From Micromonospora sp. NBC_01699 (GTDB lineage: Bacteria; Actinomycetota; Actinomycetes; Mycobacteriales; Micromonosporaceae), in assembly GCF_036250065.1 (NCBI RefSeq), contig NZ_CP109199.1, positions 7,128,001 through 7,192,000 of the forward strand: a stretch of DNA of 64,000 nucleotides, written 5' to 3'. Every line of letters starts with the position of its first letter. The first letter of the stretch is position 1. The notes under the pieces were generated by a model, which was not told the DNA's origin, did no database searches, and was given only the letters and a program-made list of their open reading frames with translations. A program made the translations under genes and the position numbers. Of this stretch, positions 46,021 through 55,617 are shown piece by piece.

Positions 46021-46694
46021 TTGATGACGTCGTCGGCGGTGGCGACGGCACCGAAGACGCCGCCCTGCATGGTGACCATGTGCAGCGCGGCGGCGTGGTT
46101 GGTCGGGTCGGTGGCCCCGGTGCAGTCGGCGAGGATGAGGCATTCGTAGCCCCGGTCGTTGGCCTCCCGCATCGTGGTGTGCACACACACGTCGGTGGTG
46201 ATGCCGGTGAGGATCAGGTGCGTGATGCCGCGCGTACGCAGCACCAGGTCGAGGTTGGTCGCGTAGAACGCGCCCTTGCCGGGCTTGTCGACGATGACCT
46301 CGCCCGGCGCCGGTGCGACCTCGGGCACGATCTCCCAGCCGGGCTCGCCCCGGACCAGGATCCGCCCGCGCGGGCCGGGCGCGCCGATTTCGGCCCCGAT
46401 CTGGGCCGACCGCCAGCGCTTGTTGGCCGGCAGGTCGGACAGGTCCGGGTCGTGCCCCTCCCGGGTGTGTACGACCAGCATGCCGAGCGCCCGGACGTGG
46501 GCGAGCAGCCGGGCGGTGGCCGGCAGGCCGGCTCGGGTGAGGCCGATGTCGTAGCCCATCGCGTCGACATAGCCGCCCGGCCCGCAGAAGTCGGTCTGCC
46601 AGTCGATGCAGAGCAGTGCGGTGCGCTCGACCGGAGCCGAACCGTCGTACGGCCAGGGGTAGGGGTCGGCCTTGACCGGCCCGATGCTCGTCAT
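46005..46694 (-). CDS. Isochorismatase-fold amidohydrolase 2
   Basis: 229 residues. The triad is Asp in LLCIDWQTDF, Lys in [13 protein letters not shown], and Cys in LTGITTDVCVHTTMREA. The protein is closely similar in plan to the neighbouring hydrolase, with TREGHDPDLSDLPANKRWRS near residue 85. Its ATG overlaps the stop of the allophanate hydrolase frame by four bases, so it is translationally coupled to it. Likely acts on a carbamoyl compound such as biuret or a ureide; which of the two paralogues has which substrate cannot be told. Confidence 0.85.
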   Translation of the reverse strand: MTSIGPVKADPYPWPYDGSAPVERTALLCIDWQTDFCGPGGYVDAMGYDIGLTRAGLPATARLLAHVRALGMLVVHTREGHDPDLSDLPANKRWRSAQIGAEIGAPGPRGRILVRGEPGWEIVPEVAPAPGEVIVDKPGKGAFYATNLDLVLRTRGITHLILTGITTDVCVHTTMREANDRGYECLILADCTGATDPTNHAAALHMVTMQGGVFGAVATADDVINATTA

Positions 46695-48897
46695 GTGGTC
46701 CTCCTCGTCGTCGCCGCGACCGTCTGGCGGTAGGCCCGCCAGCCGCCGGTCGCGCTGATGTCCTCGGTCTCGGGTCCGGCGGCGTACGCCTCGCAGAGGA
46801 AGCCGAGCACCTCCCGCCCGTCGGCCAGCCGGAGCCAGCCCAGGCCGAGCGGGGCGGGCACCCCGGCCAGCAGGCCGCCGAGCGCGGCGGGCGGCAGTCG
46901 CCAGAGCTCCACCTCGATCGACGCCCCGATGCCGGTGTGGTCGGCGGCGCTCACCCGGACCAGGCCGGGCAGCCCGCTGTCGTCGGGCGTGGGCAGCCGG
47001 TAGAGCCGGTACAGCGGCGCCGTGTACGCCGTACCGGCCAGCACCGCTCCGCGTTCGACCAGCTCACCGTTGTGCGACTCCCCGGTCAGGTGTCGACCGA
47101 CCACGGCGACCAGCAGCGCGGGTTCGGCGTCGCGGTCGCCCCCGTCCACCCCACCGGACCGGGGCTGCACGGCAAGCCCCGCCGACCGCTCCGGTGCGCT
47201 GACCACGGCCGCCGGCTGGCTCGGCGCGGTGACCACGGCCGCCGGCCGGTTCGGCGCGGTGACCACGGCCGCCGGCCGGTTCGGCGCGGTGACCACGGCC
47301 GCCGGCCGGTTCGGCGCGGTGACCACGGCCGCCGGCCGGTTCGGCGCGGTGACCACGGCCGCCGGCCGGTTCGGCGCGGTGACCACGGCCGCCGGCCGGT
47401 TCGGCGCGGTGACCACGGCCGCCGGCCGGTTCGGCGCGGTGACCACGGCCGCCGGCCGGTTCGGCGCGGTGACCACGGCCGCCGGCCGGTTCGGCGCGGT
47501 GACCACGGCCGCCGGCCGGTTCGGCGCGGTGACCACGGCCGCCGGCCGGTTCGGCGCGGTGACCACGGCGGCCAGTCGGGCGAGGGTGGTGTCGCTGAAC
47601 GCCGGGCCGATCAGGGTGAGGCTGGCCGGGCGGCCGTCCGGGGTGAGCCGTTCGGGATGGTCACCGCGGCCAGGTCGAGCAGGTTGACGAACTGGGTGTA
47701 CCGGCCGAGCACCAGGTTGCGGGCGATCGGTTCCTCGGCGATCTCGGCGAGGGTGAACGTGGTCCCGATGGTCGGCAGCACCAGCACGTCGACCCGGTCC
47801 CAGAGCCGGTCGGTCCACGCGCGCAGTTCGCGCAGCCGGTGCAGGGCCCGGAAGGTGTCGACCGCGTCGAACCGCCGGCCGCTCTCCAGCACGGTACGGG
47901 TGACCGGCAGGAACGCGTCCGGCCGCGCCCGGAGGAACTCGTCGAGGGTGGCCAGTCGTTCGGCGACCCAGGGCCCCTGGTAGAGCAGGTCGCCGGCTTC
48001 GAGCAGCGGCCCCGGCTCGATCGGGAGCGTGCCGGCGACGGCTCGGGTCACCTCGGCCACGCCGAGGGTGTACCGGTCGGCCTGGCCGGAGTCGCCGAAG
48101 AAGTCGAGTTGTCCGGCGGGCGGCACACCGAGCCGGAGCGTCGCCGGGTCGCGCGGCTCGACCAGGTGTGCCGGCAGCGGGCGGCTCCACGGGTCGTCCG
48201 GGCAGACACCGTGGGCGACGCCCAGCACGGTGGCGGCGTCGGTCACGTCGGCGGTGAAGATCGAGACGCAGTCCAGCGACCGGCAGGCCGGCACCACGCC
48301 GGTCGTACTCAGCAGGCCGCGGGTGGGTTTGAGGCCGACGATGCCGTTGAGCGCGGCCGGCACCCGGCCGGAGCCGGCGGTGTCCGTACCGAGGGAGAAG
48401 GCGACCGAGCCGGCGGCGACCGCGACGGCCGATCCGGAGCTGGAGCCGCCGGCGACGAGACCGCCGCCGAGGACGCTCTCGACGCTGCCGTACGGCGAGC
48501 GCGATCCGGTCAGTCCGGTGGCGAACTGGTCGAGGTTGGTCTTGCCGACCAGGATCGCTCCGGCGTCGAGCAGGCGCGCGACGACCGGGGCGGTCCGCTC
48601 GGGCCGGTAGGCGTACTCGGGGCAGCCGGCGGTGGTGGGCAGCCCGGTCACGTCGATGTTGTCCTTGACGGCGAACGGCACCCCGTACAGCGGCAGCCGG
48701 TCGATTCGGTCCCGTACGCCGTGCAGTTGCGCCGCGCGGGCCCGCAGGTCGGCCTCGGCGACGGTGCTGATCCAGACGTGGCGGTCGTCCCCGCCGGCCA
48801 GTTCGGTCAGGACCTGCTCCACCGTGTCGGCGGTGGTCCGCCGGCCGGTGGTGTACGCCTGCCGCAGGTCGGTCAGCGGGGATGTCTGGGCTGCCAT
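46691..48897 (-). pseudogene. atzF: Allophanate hydrolase gene split by a one-base frameshift
   Basis: The amidase-signature domain (start MAAQTSPLTDLRQAYTTG at 48897) has the Ser-cisSer-Lys site: FAVKDNIDVTGLPTTAGCPE, GGSSSGSAVAVAAGSV and TDTAGSGRVPAA. It is open to VTIPNG and then runs out of frame, stopping at 47611. A single missing base near 47648 moves the family continuation (LTPDGRPASLTLIGPAFS) into the other frame. That frame runs through a 30-bp minisatellite and the C-terminal domain (ALLVAVVGRHLTG; AAGPETEDISATGGWRAYRQ) to a stop at 46691. AtzF converts allophanate to ammonia and CO2, with the C-terminal domain acting on the N-carboxyurea intermediate. Both halves are otherwise intact, so a recent mutation, programmed shift or sequencing error are all possible. 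Confidence 0.82.
47191..47580. repeat. 30-bp in-frame minisatellite in the allophanate hydrolase linker
   Basis: Eleven practically identical 30-base units (about 47221-47550) plus one degenerate unit on each side. Each unit encodes APNRPAAVVT in the second frame of the atzF gene. The array sits between the amidase domain and the C-terminal domain. The units have no spacers, so this is not a CRISPR. Confidence 0.93.
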
Positions 48898-49058
48898 ACG
48901 GTCGATTGTCGACAGTTCTGTTTCCGGCAACGGCGGGAAACGTAACGAGAATGTGTCGCGGATCACTCCGGTCGCCGACCACCCCGGCCGGTCCGGTCAA
49001 CCGGCCGAGCTCGGGGCGACGCCCCATCGATGCCGAGCACATGGTCGGCGTCCACCGC

Positions 49059-49724
49059 TCAGTCGAGGTACGAACGACCCCCGTGCGCCCCCAACTCGGC
49101 GATCACGGCTGCCGGCCCCCCCGCCGCAACCACCTTGAGCAGCCGTTCGTGTCGGCGTACGGCGTCCGACGGCTGCGCGTTCTCGGATTCGCGGCGCAGG
49201 TTGACCGCCATGTAGAGCTGCAACCGAACCAGGATCGACTCGTAGATCACGGTGAGCTGCCGGTTGCCGGCCAACGCCACCACCGCCACGTGGAACGCCC
49301 GGTGCGCCTCGGCCACGCCCAGCCGGTCCCCGGCCCCGGTCGCCGTACGCATCCGCTCGATCGCGTCCCGCAGCCCGGTCAGGTCGGTGTCTCGGGCGAC
49401 CGGCAGCGCCGAGGTGACCGCAAACCGTTCCAGCACGTCCCGTACGGCGTACAGCTCCGCCACGTCCCGGTCGGAGAGGGTGGCCACCCTGGCTCCCCGG
49501 CGCGGCACGTGCTCGACCAGCCCCTGCTGGGCCAGCAGCCGCAGCGCCTCCCGCAGCGGTGCCCGGCTGATCCCCAGCCGGCGGGTCAGCTGCTCCTCGA
49601 CCAGTCGCTGGCCCGGATCACTCTTGCCGCTCAGGATCTCTCGGCTCAGCCGCAGCACGGCCAACTCCACCAGGCTGAAGCTTTCCAGCTCACCATCCAC
49701 CGGCGATGCGGCCACGTCGCTCAC
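49059..49724 (-). CDS. GntR-family (FadR/FCD) regulator of the ureide cluster
   Basis: 221 residues. The winged HTH reads LVEEQLTRRLGISRAPLREA (about 40-60). The FCD ligand domain has AVRDVLERFAV, AHRAFHVAVVALAGNRQL and a late RHERLLKVV, carrying the His/Asp set that binds metal in FCD proteins. The start is uncertain; the GTG at 49724 gives a usual N-terminus but has no good ribosome binding site. It is 161 bases upstream of the atzF frame in the same direction, and that spacer holds TTGTCGACAG, a possible operator. Likely ligand is a pathway intermediate. Confidence 0.84.
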   Translation of the reverse strand: MSDVAASPVDGELESFSLVELAVLRLSREILSGKSDPGQRLVEEQLTRRLGISRAPLREALRLLAQQGLVEHVPRRGARVATLSDRDVAELYAVRDVLERFAVTSALPVARDTDLTGLRDAIERMRTATGAGDRLGVAEAHRAFHVAVVALAGNRQLTVIYESILVRLQLYMAVNLRRESENAQPSDAVRRHERLLKVVAAGGPAAVIAELGAHGGRSYLD

Positions 49725-49863
49725 ATGGACGAGTCTGCCATTCCACGCCCGATCTACCCCCGGCCCGCCGCCGGCGGCGATTTCGGACCCGGTTGCGGCG
49801 CGAGGAACCGGACCCCCGGCTCGGTGAACCGGACGAGCCTCGGCGCGGCGGACCGGCTCGGTC

Positions 49864-50541
49864 CTAGCGCAGTGAACCGGCCAGGTCGCGCAGCTCACTC
49901 TCGCGGGCCGAACCGACCACGATCACCGTACGTCCCGGCTCCATCAGCACCAGCGCCCGCTCCCCCGCCCGTGCCGTGTACGTCTGCCAGCTACGCCCGG
50001 CGACCTCGGTCGGGCCCTGCGGCTGCCCCTTCTCGGTCAGCTCCGTCGGCAACAGCCGCTCGGCCGGCACGTTGCTCTGCACGAGCTGGACACCGCCGCC
50101 GTCCGGGCTCAGGTAGCCCAGCCGCAGGGTCACCGCGCCGTCCGGCCGCTGGAGGGTGGCGGTCACGCTGCGCCAGCCGTCGGCCAGTCCGGTCGGCTCG
50201 CCGACCGGGAACGCGTTGATCGAGCGGGCCTGCGCGACGGTCGGCGACGGGTCGATCTCGGCCGCCTGGTCACCACCGAGGAACACCCGGTAGAACCCGA
50301 TCAGCAACGCGATCGGGATCAGGAGTACGAGCAGCGAGGTCGCCATGTCCTTCGGTGAACGCTCGGAGCGGGTGGCGGCCGCCACAACCTCTTCCGTGGC
50401 GACGTCGTCCGGATCGGCCCGATACTGGTCACTCGGAGTGCGGTCACTTGACCCGAGCCCGCCCGGCGCGCGGTCACTCTGGGTACGGTCGGTCGGGGTG
50501 CCGTCGAACGAGTCACGGTCGGTAGGCGCAGCGGAGTCCAC
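49864..50541 (-). CDS. DUF4245 membrane-anchored protein
   Basis: 225 residues. A 65-residue charged cytoplasmic tail rich in Asp, Arg, Ser and Thr is followed by one membrane helix ([20 protein letters not shown]) and an extracytoplasmic domain of about 140 residues with [20 protein letters not shown] and [19 protein letters not shown]. This matches the actinobacterial DUF4245 family, which is regularly found beside glpX, as here. Function unknown. Confidence 0.85.
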   Translation of the reverse strand: MDSAAPTDRDSFDGTPTDRTQSDRAPGGLGSSDRTPSDQYRADPDDVATEEVVAAATRSERSPKDMATSLLVLLIPIALLIGFYRVFLGGDQAAEIDPSPTVAQARSINAFPVGEPTGLADGWRSVTATLQRPDGAVTLRLGYLSPDGGGVQLVQSNVPAERLLPTELTEKGQPQGPTEVAGRSWQTYTARAGERALVLMEPGRTVIVVGSARESELRDLAGSLR

Positions 50542-50700
50542 GTACCCATCTTGGCAGCCGCTCCGGCTGCCGCGACCCGGACCACCCGCGCCCCGGACCT
50601 GATCAACGTTCGGAACCGTGCCAGGATCTATGACATGGCCGGCGGCAAGGCTCGGCCTGCTGCCGGTTCACCCCGCACCGTCGCGAGGAGGAGCCCCGCC

Positions 50701-51732
50701 ATGACCGTCACCAGGACTCGAATCCCCCAGGACCTGGACCGTAACCTCGCACTGGACCTGGTCCGGGTGACCGAGGCCGCGGCGATGGCCGCCGGCCGCT
50801 GGGTCGGCCGGGGCGACAAGGAGGGCGGCGACGGCGCCGCCGTCGACGCCATGCGCAAGCTGATCAACTCGATCCCGATGCGCGGGGTGGTGGTGATCGG
50901 TGAGGGCGAGAAGGACAACGCGCCGATGCTGTTCAACGGCGAGGTGGTCGGCGACGGGACCGGTCCCGAGGTCGACGTGGCGGTCGACCCGGTGGACGGC
51001 ACCACGCTGATGAGCAAGGGCATGCCGAACGCGCTCGCCGTACTCGCGGTGGCCGAACGGGGAGCCATGTTCGACCCGAGCGCGGTCTTCTACATGGAGA
51101 AGATCGCGGTCGGCCCGGCGTACGCCGACGTGATCGACATCAACGCCGGGGTGGCCGACAACCTGCGCCGGATCGCCGAGATCAAGGACACCGAAGTGTC
51201 CGACGTCACGGTCTGCGTACTCGACCGGCCCCGGCACGACGGGCTGATTCGGGAGATCCGCCGGATCGGAGCGGGGATCCGGTTCATCTCCGACGGCGAC
51301 ATCGCCGGTGCCATCGCCGCCGCCCGCGGCGAGTCCGGCGTCGACGTGCTGATGGGTATCGGCGGCACCCCCGAGGGCATCACCGCCGCCTGCGCGCTCA
51401 AGTGCATGGGCGGGGCGATGCAGGCGAAGCTCTGGCCGCGCGACGACGAAGAGCGGGCCAAGGCGCTGGCCGCCGGGCACGACCTCGACCGGGTGCTGTT
51501 CACCGACGACCTGGTCACCGGGGACAACTGCTTCTTCGTGGCGACCGGGGTCACCTCCGGTGACCTGCTGCGCGGGGTCAGCTACCGCTCCGGCGGGGCG
51601 TACACGCAGTCGATCGTGATGCGGTCCAAGAGCGGCACGATCCGCGTGATCGACTCCTACCACCGGTTGGAGAAGCTCAACCTCTACTCGGCCGTCGACT
51701 ACGACGGCCGTCCGCTGGCCGAGCAGGAATGA
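50701..51732 (+). CDS. glpX: Fructose-1,6-bisphosphatase class II
   Basis: 343 residues. Metal and substrate motifs are [24 protein letters not shown], and [20 protein letters not shown]. The enzyme dephosphorylates fructose-1,6-bisphosphate in gluconeogenesis and is the sole FBPase in many actinobacteria. The ATG at 50701 has GAGGAGGAG 7 bases upstream. The stop overlaps the next gene's start by ATGA. Confidence 0.95.
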   Translation: MTVTRTRIPQDLDRNLALDLVRVTEAAAMAAGRWVGRGDKEGGDGAAVDAMRKLINSIPMRGVVVIGEGEKDNAPMLFNGEVVGDGTGPEVDVAVDPVDGTTLMSKGMPNALAVLAVAERGAMFDPSAVFYMEKIAVGPAYADVIDINAGVADNLRRIAEIKDTEVSDVTVCVLDRPRHDGLIREIRRIGAGIRFISDGDIAGAIAAARGESGVDVLMGIGGTPEGITAACALKCMGGAMQAKLWPRDDEERAKALAAGHDLDRVLFTDDLVTGDNCFFVATGVTSGDLLRGVSYRSGGAYTQSIVMRSKSGTIRVIDSYHRLEKLNLYSAVDYDGRPLAEQE

Positions 51733-52721
51733 GCCTGCTCGACACGCGTACCGCCGCACCACCCGTACCGAACACCCGCTGCCGGGCCGGCGCCGTCGGG
51801 CTCGCCGTCGTCTCCGGCAGCGCGGTCGCGGTGCAGTCGCGGATCAACGGCGAGCTCGGCGTACGGCTGCACGACGGCATCGCCGCCGCGGTGGTCTCGT
51901 TCGGTCTCGGCCTGGTCGTGCTCACCGTGCTGGTCTCCGGCAGTCGCGCCGGGCGCCGGCACCTCAACGTGTTCCGCTCCGCCCTGCGGGACGGCACGCT
52001 GCGGCCGTGGCAGTGCCTCGGCGGCGCCTGCGGTGCGTTCATGGTGGCCAACCAGGGGCTCACCGTCGGCCGGCTGGGGGTGGCGGTGTTCACCGTCGCG
52101 GTGGTCGCCGGGCAGTCGGCGAGCAGCCTGGTGGTCGACCGGGCGGGGATCGGCCCGGGCGGCCGGCAACGGGTCACCCCGGCCCGGCTCGCCGGGGCGG
52201 CACTCACCGTACCGGCGGTGTTCCTCGCTGTCGGTGACCGCCCGGACGATCCGACCAGTCTGGTCCTGGCCCTGCTGCCGCTGCTCGCCGGGCTCGGCCT
52301 GGCCTGGCAGCAGGCGGTCAACGGCCGGGTACGGGCCGCCTCGGGCAGCGTGCTGACCGCGACGTTCGTCAACTTCGCGGTCGGCGCGACGGCGCTGCTG
52401 GCCGCCTTCGCGATCAGCCTCGCCTTCCGTGGTTGGCCGTCCGGCGCGCTGCCGACGCAGCCGTGGCTCTATCTCGGTGGCCCGATCGGGATCATGTTCA
52501 TCGCGGTCGCCGCCGCCCTGGTCCGGTTCACCGGGGTCCTGCTGCTCAGCCTGGCCACGATCGCCGGGCAGGTGGTGGGCGCGGTGCTGATCGACCTGGC
52601 CGCCCCCGGCGGTGCCGCCCGGCCGGGGCCGTTCACCGTGCTCGGCGCGGTGCTGACGCTGGTCGCGGTGGTGGTCGCCGGCCGCCGGGGCCGGACCGCA
52701 CGGGCCGCTCCGAACGGTTAG
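51729..52721 (+). CDS. DMT-superfamily transporter, YdcZ (DUF606) type
   Basis: 330 residues with ten membrane helices in two repeats of five, for example [19 protein letters not shown] and [20 protein letters not shown]. The start overlaps the glpX stop, so the two are cotranscribed and coupled. Substrate unknown. The stop overlaps the stop of the convergent epimerase gene by TTAG (52718-52721). Confidence 0.87.
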   Translation: MSLLDTRTAAPPVPNTRCRAGAVGLAVVSGSAVAVQSRINGELGVRLHDGIAAAVVSFGLGLVVLTVLVSGSRAGRRHLNVFRSALRDGTLRPWQCLGGACGAFMVANQGLTVGRLGVAVFTVAVVAGQSASSLVVDRAGIGPGGRQRVTPARLAGAALTVPAVFLAVGDRPDDPTSLVLALLPLLAGLGLAWQQAVNGRVRAASGSVLTATFVNFAVGATALLAAFAISLAFRGWPSGALPTQPWLYLGGPIGIMFIAVAAALVRFTGVLLLSLATIAGQVVGAVLIDLAAPGGAARPGPFTVLGAVLTLVAVVVAGRRGRTARAAPNG

Positions 52722-53647
52722 GCCGGACCGGCGGTCGCCGCTGCGATCGTCTCCCGCAGCGCGTCGTCCAGCGGGGTGGGCTCGATGCCGAACAGCGCGG
52801 TGGCGGCCGACGAGTCCAGCACGAACGGGGCGTTGAACTGGTACGCGACCTCGCGCAGTTCGCGTACGGTCGGGTCGAACACGCCACCGAGCCAGAGCAC
52901 CGGGGCCGGCATCCGGGTCAGCCGTGGGGCGGGGGCTTGGGCGAGTGCCGCGATCCGGGCGGCGACCTGCCGGATCGACTCGGCGGGCAGGCTCGGCACG
53001 TGCCAGGCCCCACCCCAGGCACGCTCGTTCCCGGCGGCGGCGACCAGCGTACGGGCGACGTCACCGACGTACGTCCAGGTGTGCGGGGCGTCGAGGTCAG
53101 CCGGTACGACCGCACGCCGCCCGGCCAGCAGCTTCGGCAGCACCAGCAGGGTGAGGGTGGTCTGGGCGCCGGCGCCGAGGTAGTCGGAGCCGCGTACCTC
53201 GGTGGCCCGGATCCGGCCGGCCCGGTGCGCGGCCAGCGCGTCCTGCCACATCCGGACCCGTACGCCGCCCTTGACGCTGTTCGGCCGCAACGGGGTGGCC
53301 TCGGTCATCGGGGCGTCCACCGGGCCGTAGCCGTAGAGGTTGCCGACGGTGGCGAGCACGGCACCGGAGTGTTCCGCCGCCCGGAGCAACGCGTGCGCCA
53401 GCGGCGGCCAGTCGGTGGGCCAGCGGTGGTAGGCCGGGTTGGCGCAGTTGTAGAGCGCGGTCGCGCCGGCCGCCAGCCGGGTCAGCCGGTCGGGGTCGCT
53501 CGCGTCGGCGGCGATCCGTTCGATGGCGGGGTGTTCGGGGCCGGAGCCGCGACGGGTGACCAGGCGGACCCGGTCGCCCCGCTCGGCGAGCAGGGTGGCG
53601 GTGGCGGAGCCGACCGGACCGGCGCCGACGATAACGTGCAGGGACAT
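52718..53647 (-). CDS. NAD(P)-dependent epimerase/reductase-like protein
   Basis: 309 residues. The Rossmann motif is IVGAGPVGSATATLL at the N-terminus, an extended-SDR pattern. The later YGYGPVD and YHRWPTDWPP segments occupy the active-site region, but the strict YxxxK of SDR enzymes is not obvious. It is divergent from a TetR gene with two operator-like palindromes between them, so it is likely the regulator's target. The ATG has GGAAGG 8 bases upstream. Substrate unknown. Confidence 0.82.
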   Translation of the reverse strand: MSLHVIVGAGPVGSATATLLAERGDRVRLVTRRGSGPEHPAIERIAADASDPDRLTRLAAGATALYNCANPAYHRWPTDWPPLAHALLRAAEHSGAVLATVGNLYGYGPVDAPMTEATPLRPNSVKGGVRVRMWQDALAAHRAGRIRATEVRGSDYLGAGAQTTLTLLVLPKLLAGRRAVVPADLDAPHTWTYVGDVARTLVAAAGNERAWGGAWHVPSLPAESIRQVAARIAALAQAPAPRLTRMPAPVLWLGGVFDPTVRELREVAYQFNAPFVLDSSAATALFGIEPTPLDDALRETIAAATAGPA

Positions 53648-53679
53648 GCTTGCCCGCCTTCCAGATCATGCGTTCATTT

Positions 53680-53696
53680 CGAGAGCAGTGCTCTCG
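53680..53696. promoter_or_regulatory. Palindromic operator 1 in the epimerase/TetR spacer
   Basis: CGAGAGCA-G-TGCTCTCG is a perfect palindrome with 8-base half-sites, 33 bases upstream of the epimerase start. Confidence 0.75.
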
Positions 53697-53736
53697 TTGC
53701 TCGACGCAGCCTGGCACGGATCCGACACCACAGTCA

Positions 53737-53749
53737 AGAGCAGTGCTCT
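53737..53749. promoter_or_regulatory. Palindromic operator 2 in the epimerase/TetR spacer
   Basis: AGAGCA-G-TGCTCT repeats the core of operator 1, with centres 55 bases apart, about 40 bases upstream of the TetR start. Two copies suggest autoregulation and control of the divergent gene by the TetR protein. Confidence 0.75.
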
Positions 53750-53789
53750 CGCTTTTGATAGCCGCTCTCTAATGTGGCAGGCTGGCACC

Positions 53790-54500
53790 ATGACCGCACC
53801 GTCGATCCGCGCCCGGGTACGCGCGGAACTCACCGAGGAGATCAAGTCGGTGGCCCGGCGACACCTGGCCACCGAGGGCGCCAACCTGTCGCTCCGCGCC
53901 GTCGCCCGGGACCTGGGACTGGCCTCCTCCGCGCTCTACCGCTACTTCGCCAGCCGGGACGAGCTGCTCACCGCACTGATCCTGGACGCGTACCGGGCCC
54001 TGGGCGACGCCGCCGAGGACGCCGACGCCGCCGTGACCGACACCGACCTGCGCGGACGTTGGCTCGCCGTCTGCCACGCCGTCCGGCAGTGGGCCCTGCG
54101 CCACCCGGCCGAGTACACCCTGCTGTACGGCAGTCCGGTGCCCGGGTACGCCGCCCCGGCGGACACCACCGCGCTCGCCCAGCGGGTGGCACTGACCCTG
54201 ACCGGCATCCTGACCGACGCGGCTCGCGCCGGCCGGCTCACCCCGCCGCCCGCCTCGGCACCCCCACCCCCGGTACGCGCCGACCTGGCCCGCCTGATCG
54301 CGTCCCGTATCGAACCTCGCGACGAGCCGGCCGGCGCCCTCACCGAGGAGCAACTCGCCCGTGGTCTGGCCGGCTGGAGCCAGCTCTTCGGCCTGGTCAG
54401 CTTCGAGATCTTCGGCCGCCTGGAACAGGTCGTCGAGCGGTGCGAGCCCTACTTCGACCACCAGATACGACTGACCGCCGATTTCGCCGGTCTCCCCTGA
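53790..54500 (+). CDS. TetR-family transcriptional regulator
   Basis: 236 residues. The N-terminal HTH (ANLSLRAVARDLGLASSALY followed by RYFASRDELLTALI) is typical. The C-terminal ligand domain is longer than usual and includes a Pro-rich loop (PPPASAPPPP). The ATG at 53790 has no strong ribosome binding site; a TAATGT box lies 14 bases upstream. The conserved palindromes in the divergent spacer are its likely binding sites. The inducer is unknown. Confidence 0.9.
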   Translation: MTAPSIRARVRAELTEEIKSVARRHLATEGANLSLRAVARDLGLASSALYRYFASRDELLTALILDAYRALGDAAEDADAAVTDTDLRGRWLAVCHAVRQWALRHPAEYTLLYGSPVPGYAAPADTTALAQRVALTLTGILTDAARAGRLTPPPASAPPPPVRADLARLIASRIEPRDEPAGALTEEQLARGLAGWSQLFGLVSFEIFGRLEQVVERCEPYFDHQIRLTADFAGLP

Positions 54501-54522
54501 CCGCCGATCGGGGTTCGGGGTG

Positions 54523-55491
54523 TCAGCCGGCGTCGGAGGAGTGGCCGGGGAACAGGTGGGCGGCCGGGTCGATCACCACGGCGGCGTTGTTGACCGCGGT
54601 GGCCGCCTCGCCGAAGCCGGTGGCGATCAGCCGGACCTTGCCCGGATATTCGGTGATGTCACCGGCGGCGAAGACCCTCGGCAGGTTGGTCAGCATGGTG
54701 CTGTCGACCAGGATGTGCCGCTTGTCCAGGGTCAGTCCCCACTCGGCCAGCGGACCGAGGTCGGCGGTGAAGCCGAGCGCGGCCACCACCGTGTTGACCG
54801 GCACCGTCTCGGCCGTCCCGCCCTTGACCACGATGTCCGCGCCGGTGACCGTACCGTCGCCGTGGATCTTGGTTACCTCGGCGTTGGTGACGATCCGCAC
54901 CGGCAGCTTGCGTACCCGCTCCACGGTCGCGGCGTGCGCCCGGAACTTCTCCCGGCGGTGCACGAGGGTGATCGACTCGGCCAGTGGTGCCAGCGCCAGC
55001 GCCCAGTCGAAGGCCGAGTCCCCGCCGCCGATGATCAACACGTCGTGGCCGGCCAGGTCGGCCAGGTGCGGTACGAAGAAGACGATGCCGTCCCCGACGA
55101 AGCTGTCCGCGGCCGGCAGCGGCCGGGGCGTGAAGCTGCCCAGCCCACCGGTGATCAGCACCGACCCGCAGTGCAGCGAGGTTCCGTCGCTCAGGCCCAG
55201 CACCGGCCGCTCCGCCTGGTACGAGAGCTTCTCGGCCCGTACGCCGAGCAGGTATTCGGGCTCGAACGCGGCGGCCTGCACCACCAGATTGGCCACCAGG
55301 TCCCGACCCTTGATCGCTGGAAAGCCCGCCACGTCGTAGATGACCTTCTCCGGGTACATCGCGGTGACCTGACCACCGGGCTCGGGCAACGCGTCGACGA
55401 GCGCGACGGACAGGCCCCGGAAGCCGGCGTAGTAGGCGGCGAAGAGGCCGGTCGGACCGGCCCCGATTATGGCGACATCGACCTCACGCAT
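54523..55491 (-). CDS. Ferredoxin/flavodoxin-NADP reductase, thioredoxin-reductase-like type
   Basis: 322 residues. FAD motif AIIGAGPTGLFAAYYAG at the N-terminus, NADPH motif LIIGGGDSAFDWALAL near residue 155, and the FAD closing motif VFAAGDITEYPGKVRLIATG. The CxxC disulfide of thioredoxin reductases is absent, which places it with the FNR2-type enzymes that pass electrons from NADPH to ferredoxin. It is a single gene convergent with the TetR gene. Confidence 0.92.
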   Translation of the reverse strand: MREVDVAIIGAGPTGLFAAYYAGFRGLSVALVDALPEPGGQVTAMYPEKVIYDVAGFPAIKGRDLVANLVVQAAAFEPEYLLGVRAEKLSYQAERPVLGLSDGTSLHCGSVLITGGLGSFTPRPLPAADSFVGDGIVFFVPHLADLAGHDVLIIGGGDSAFDWALALAPLAESITLVHRREKFRAHAATVERVRKLPVRIVTNAEVTKIHGDGTVTGADIVVKGGTAETVPVNTVVAALGFTADLGPLAEWGLTLDKRHILVDSTMLTNLPRVFAAGDITEYPGKVRLIATGFGEAATAVNNAAVVIDPAAHLFPGHSSDAG

Positions 55492-55617
55492 GTACTCACC
55501 GTCGTCTTCCGCCTACGGATCAACATCTGCTGATTCGACCGTAGGGCGCCGGGTGAGCCCGAGGCAAGACACATCCCATTCCGAATCCGGCCGGCCGCCG
55601 GCCGAACAGGTCACTGA

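Noticed and set aside
47191-47580. CRISPR array
   Set aside because: The 30-base units are directly adjacent with no variable spacers and encode an in-frame protein repeat; no cas genes are nearby.
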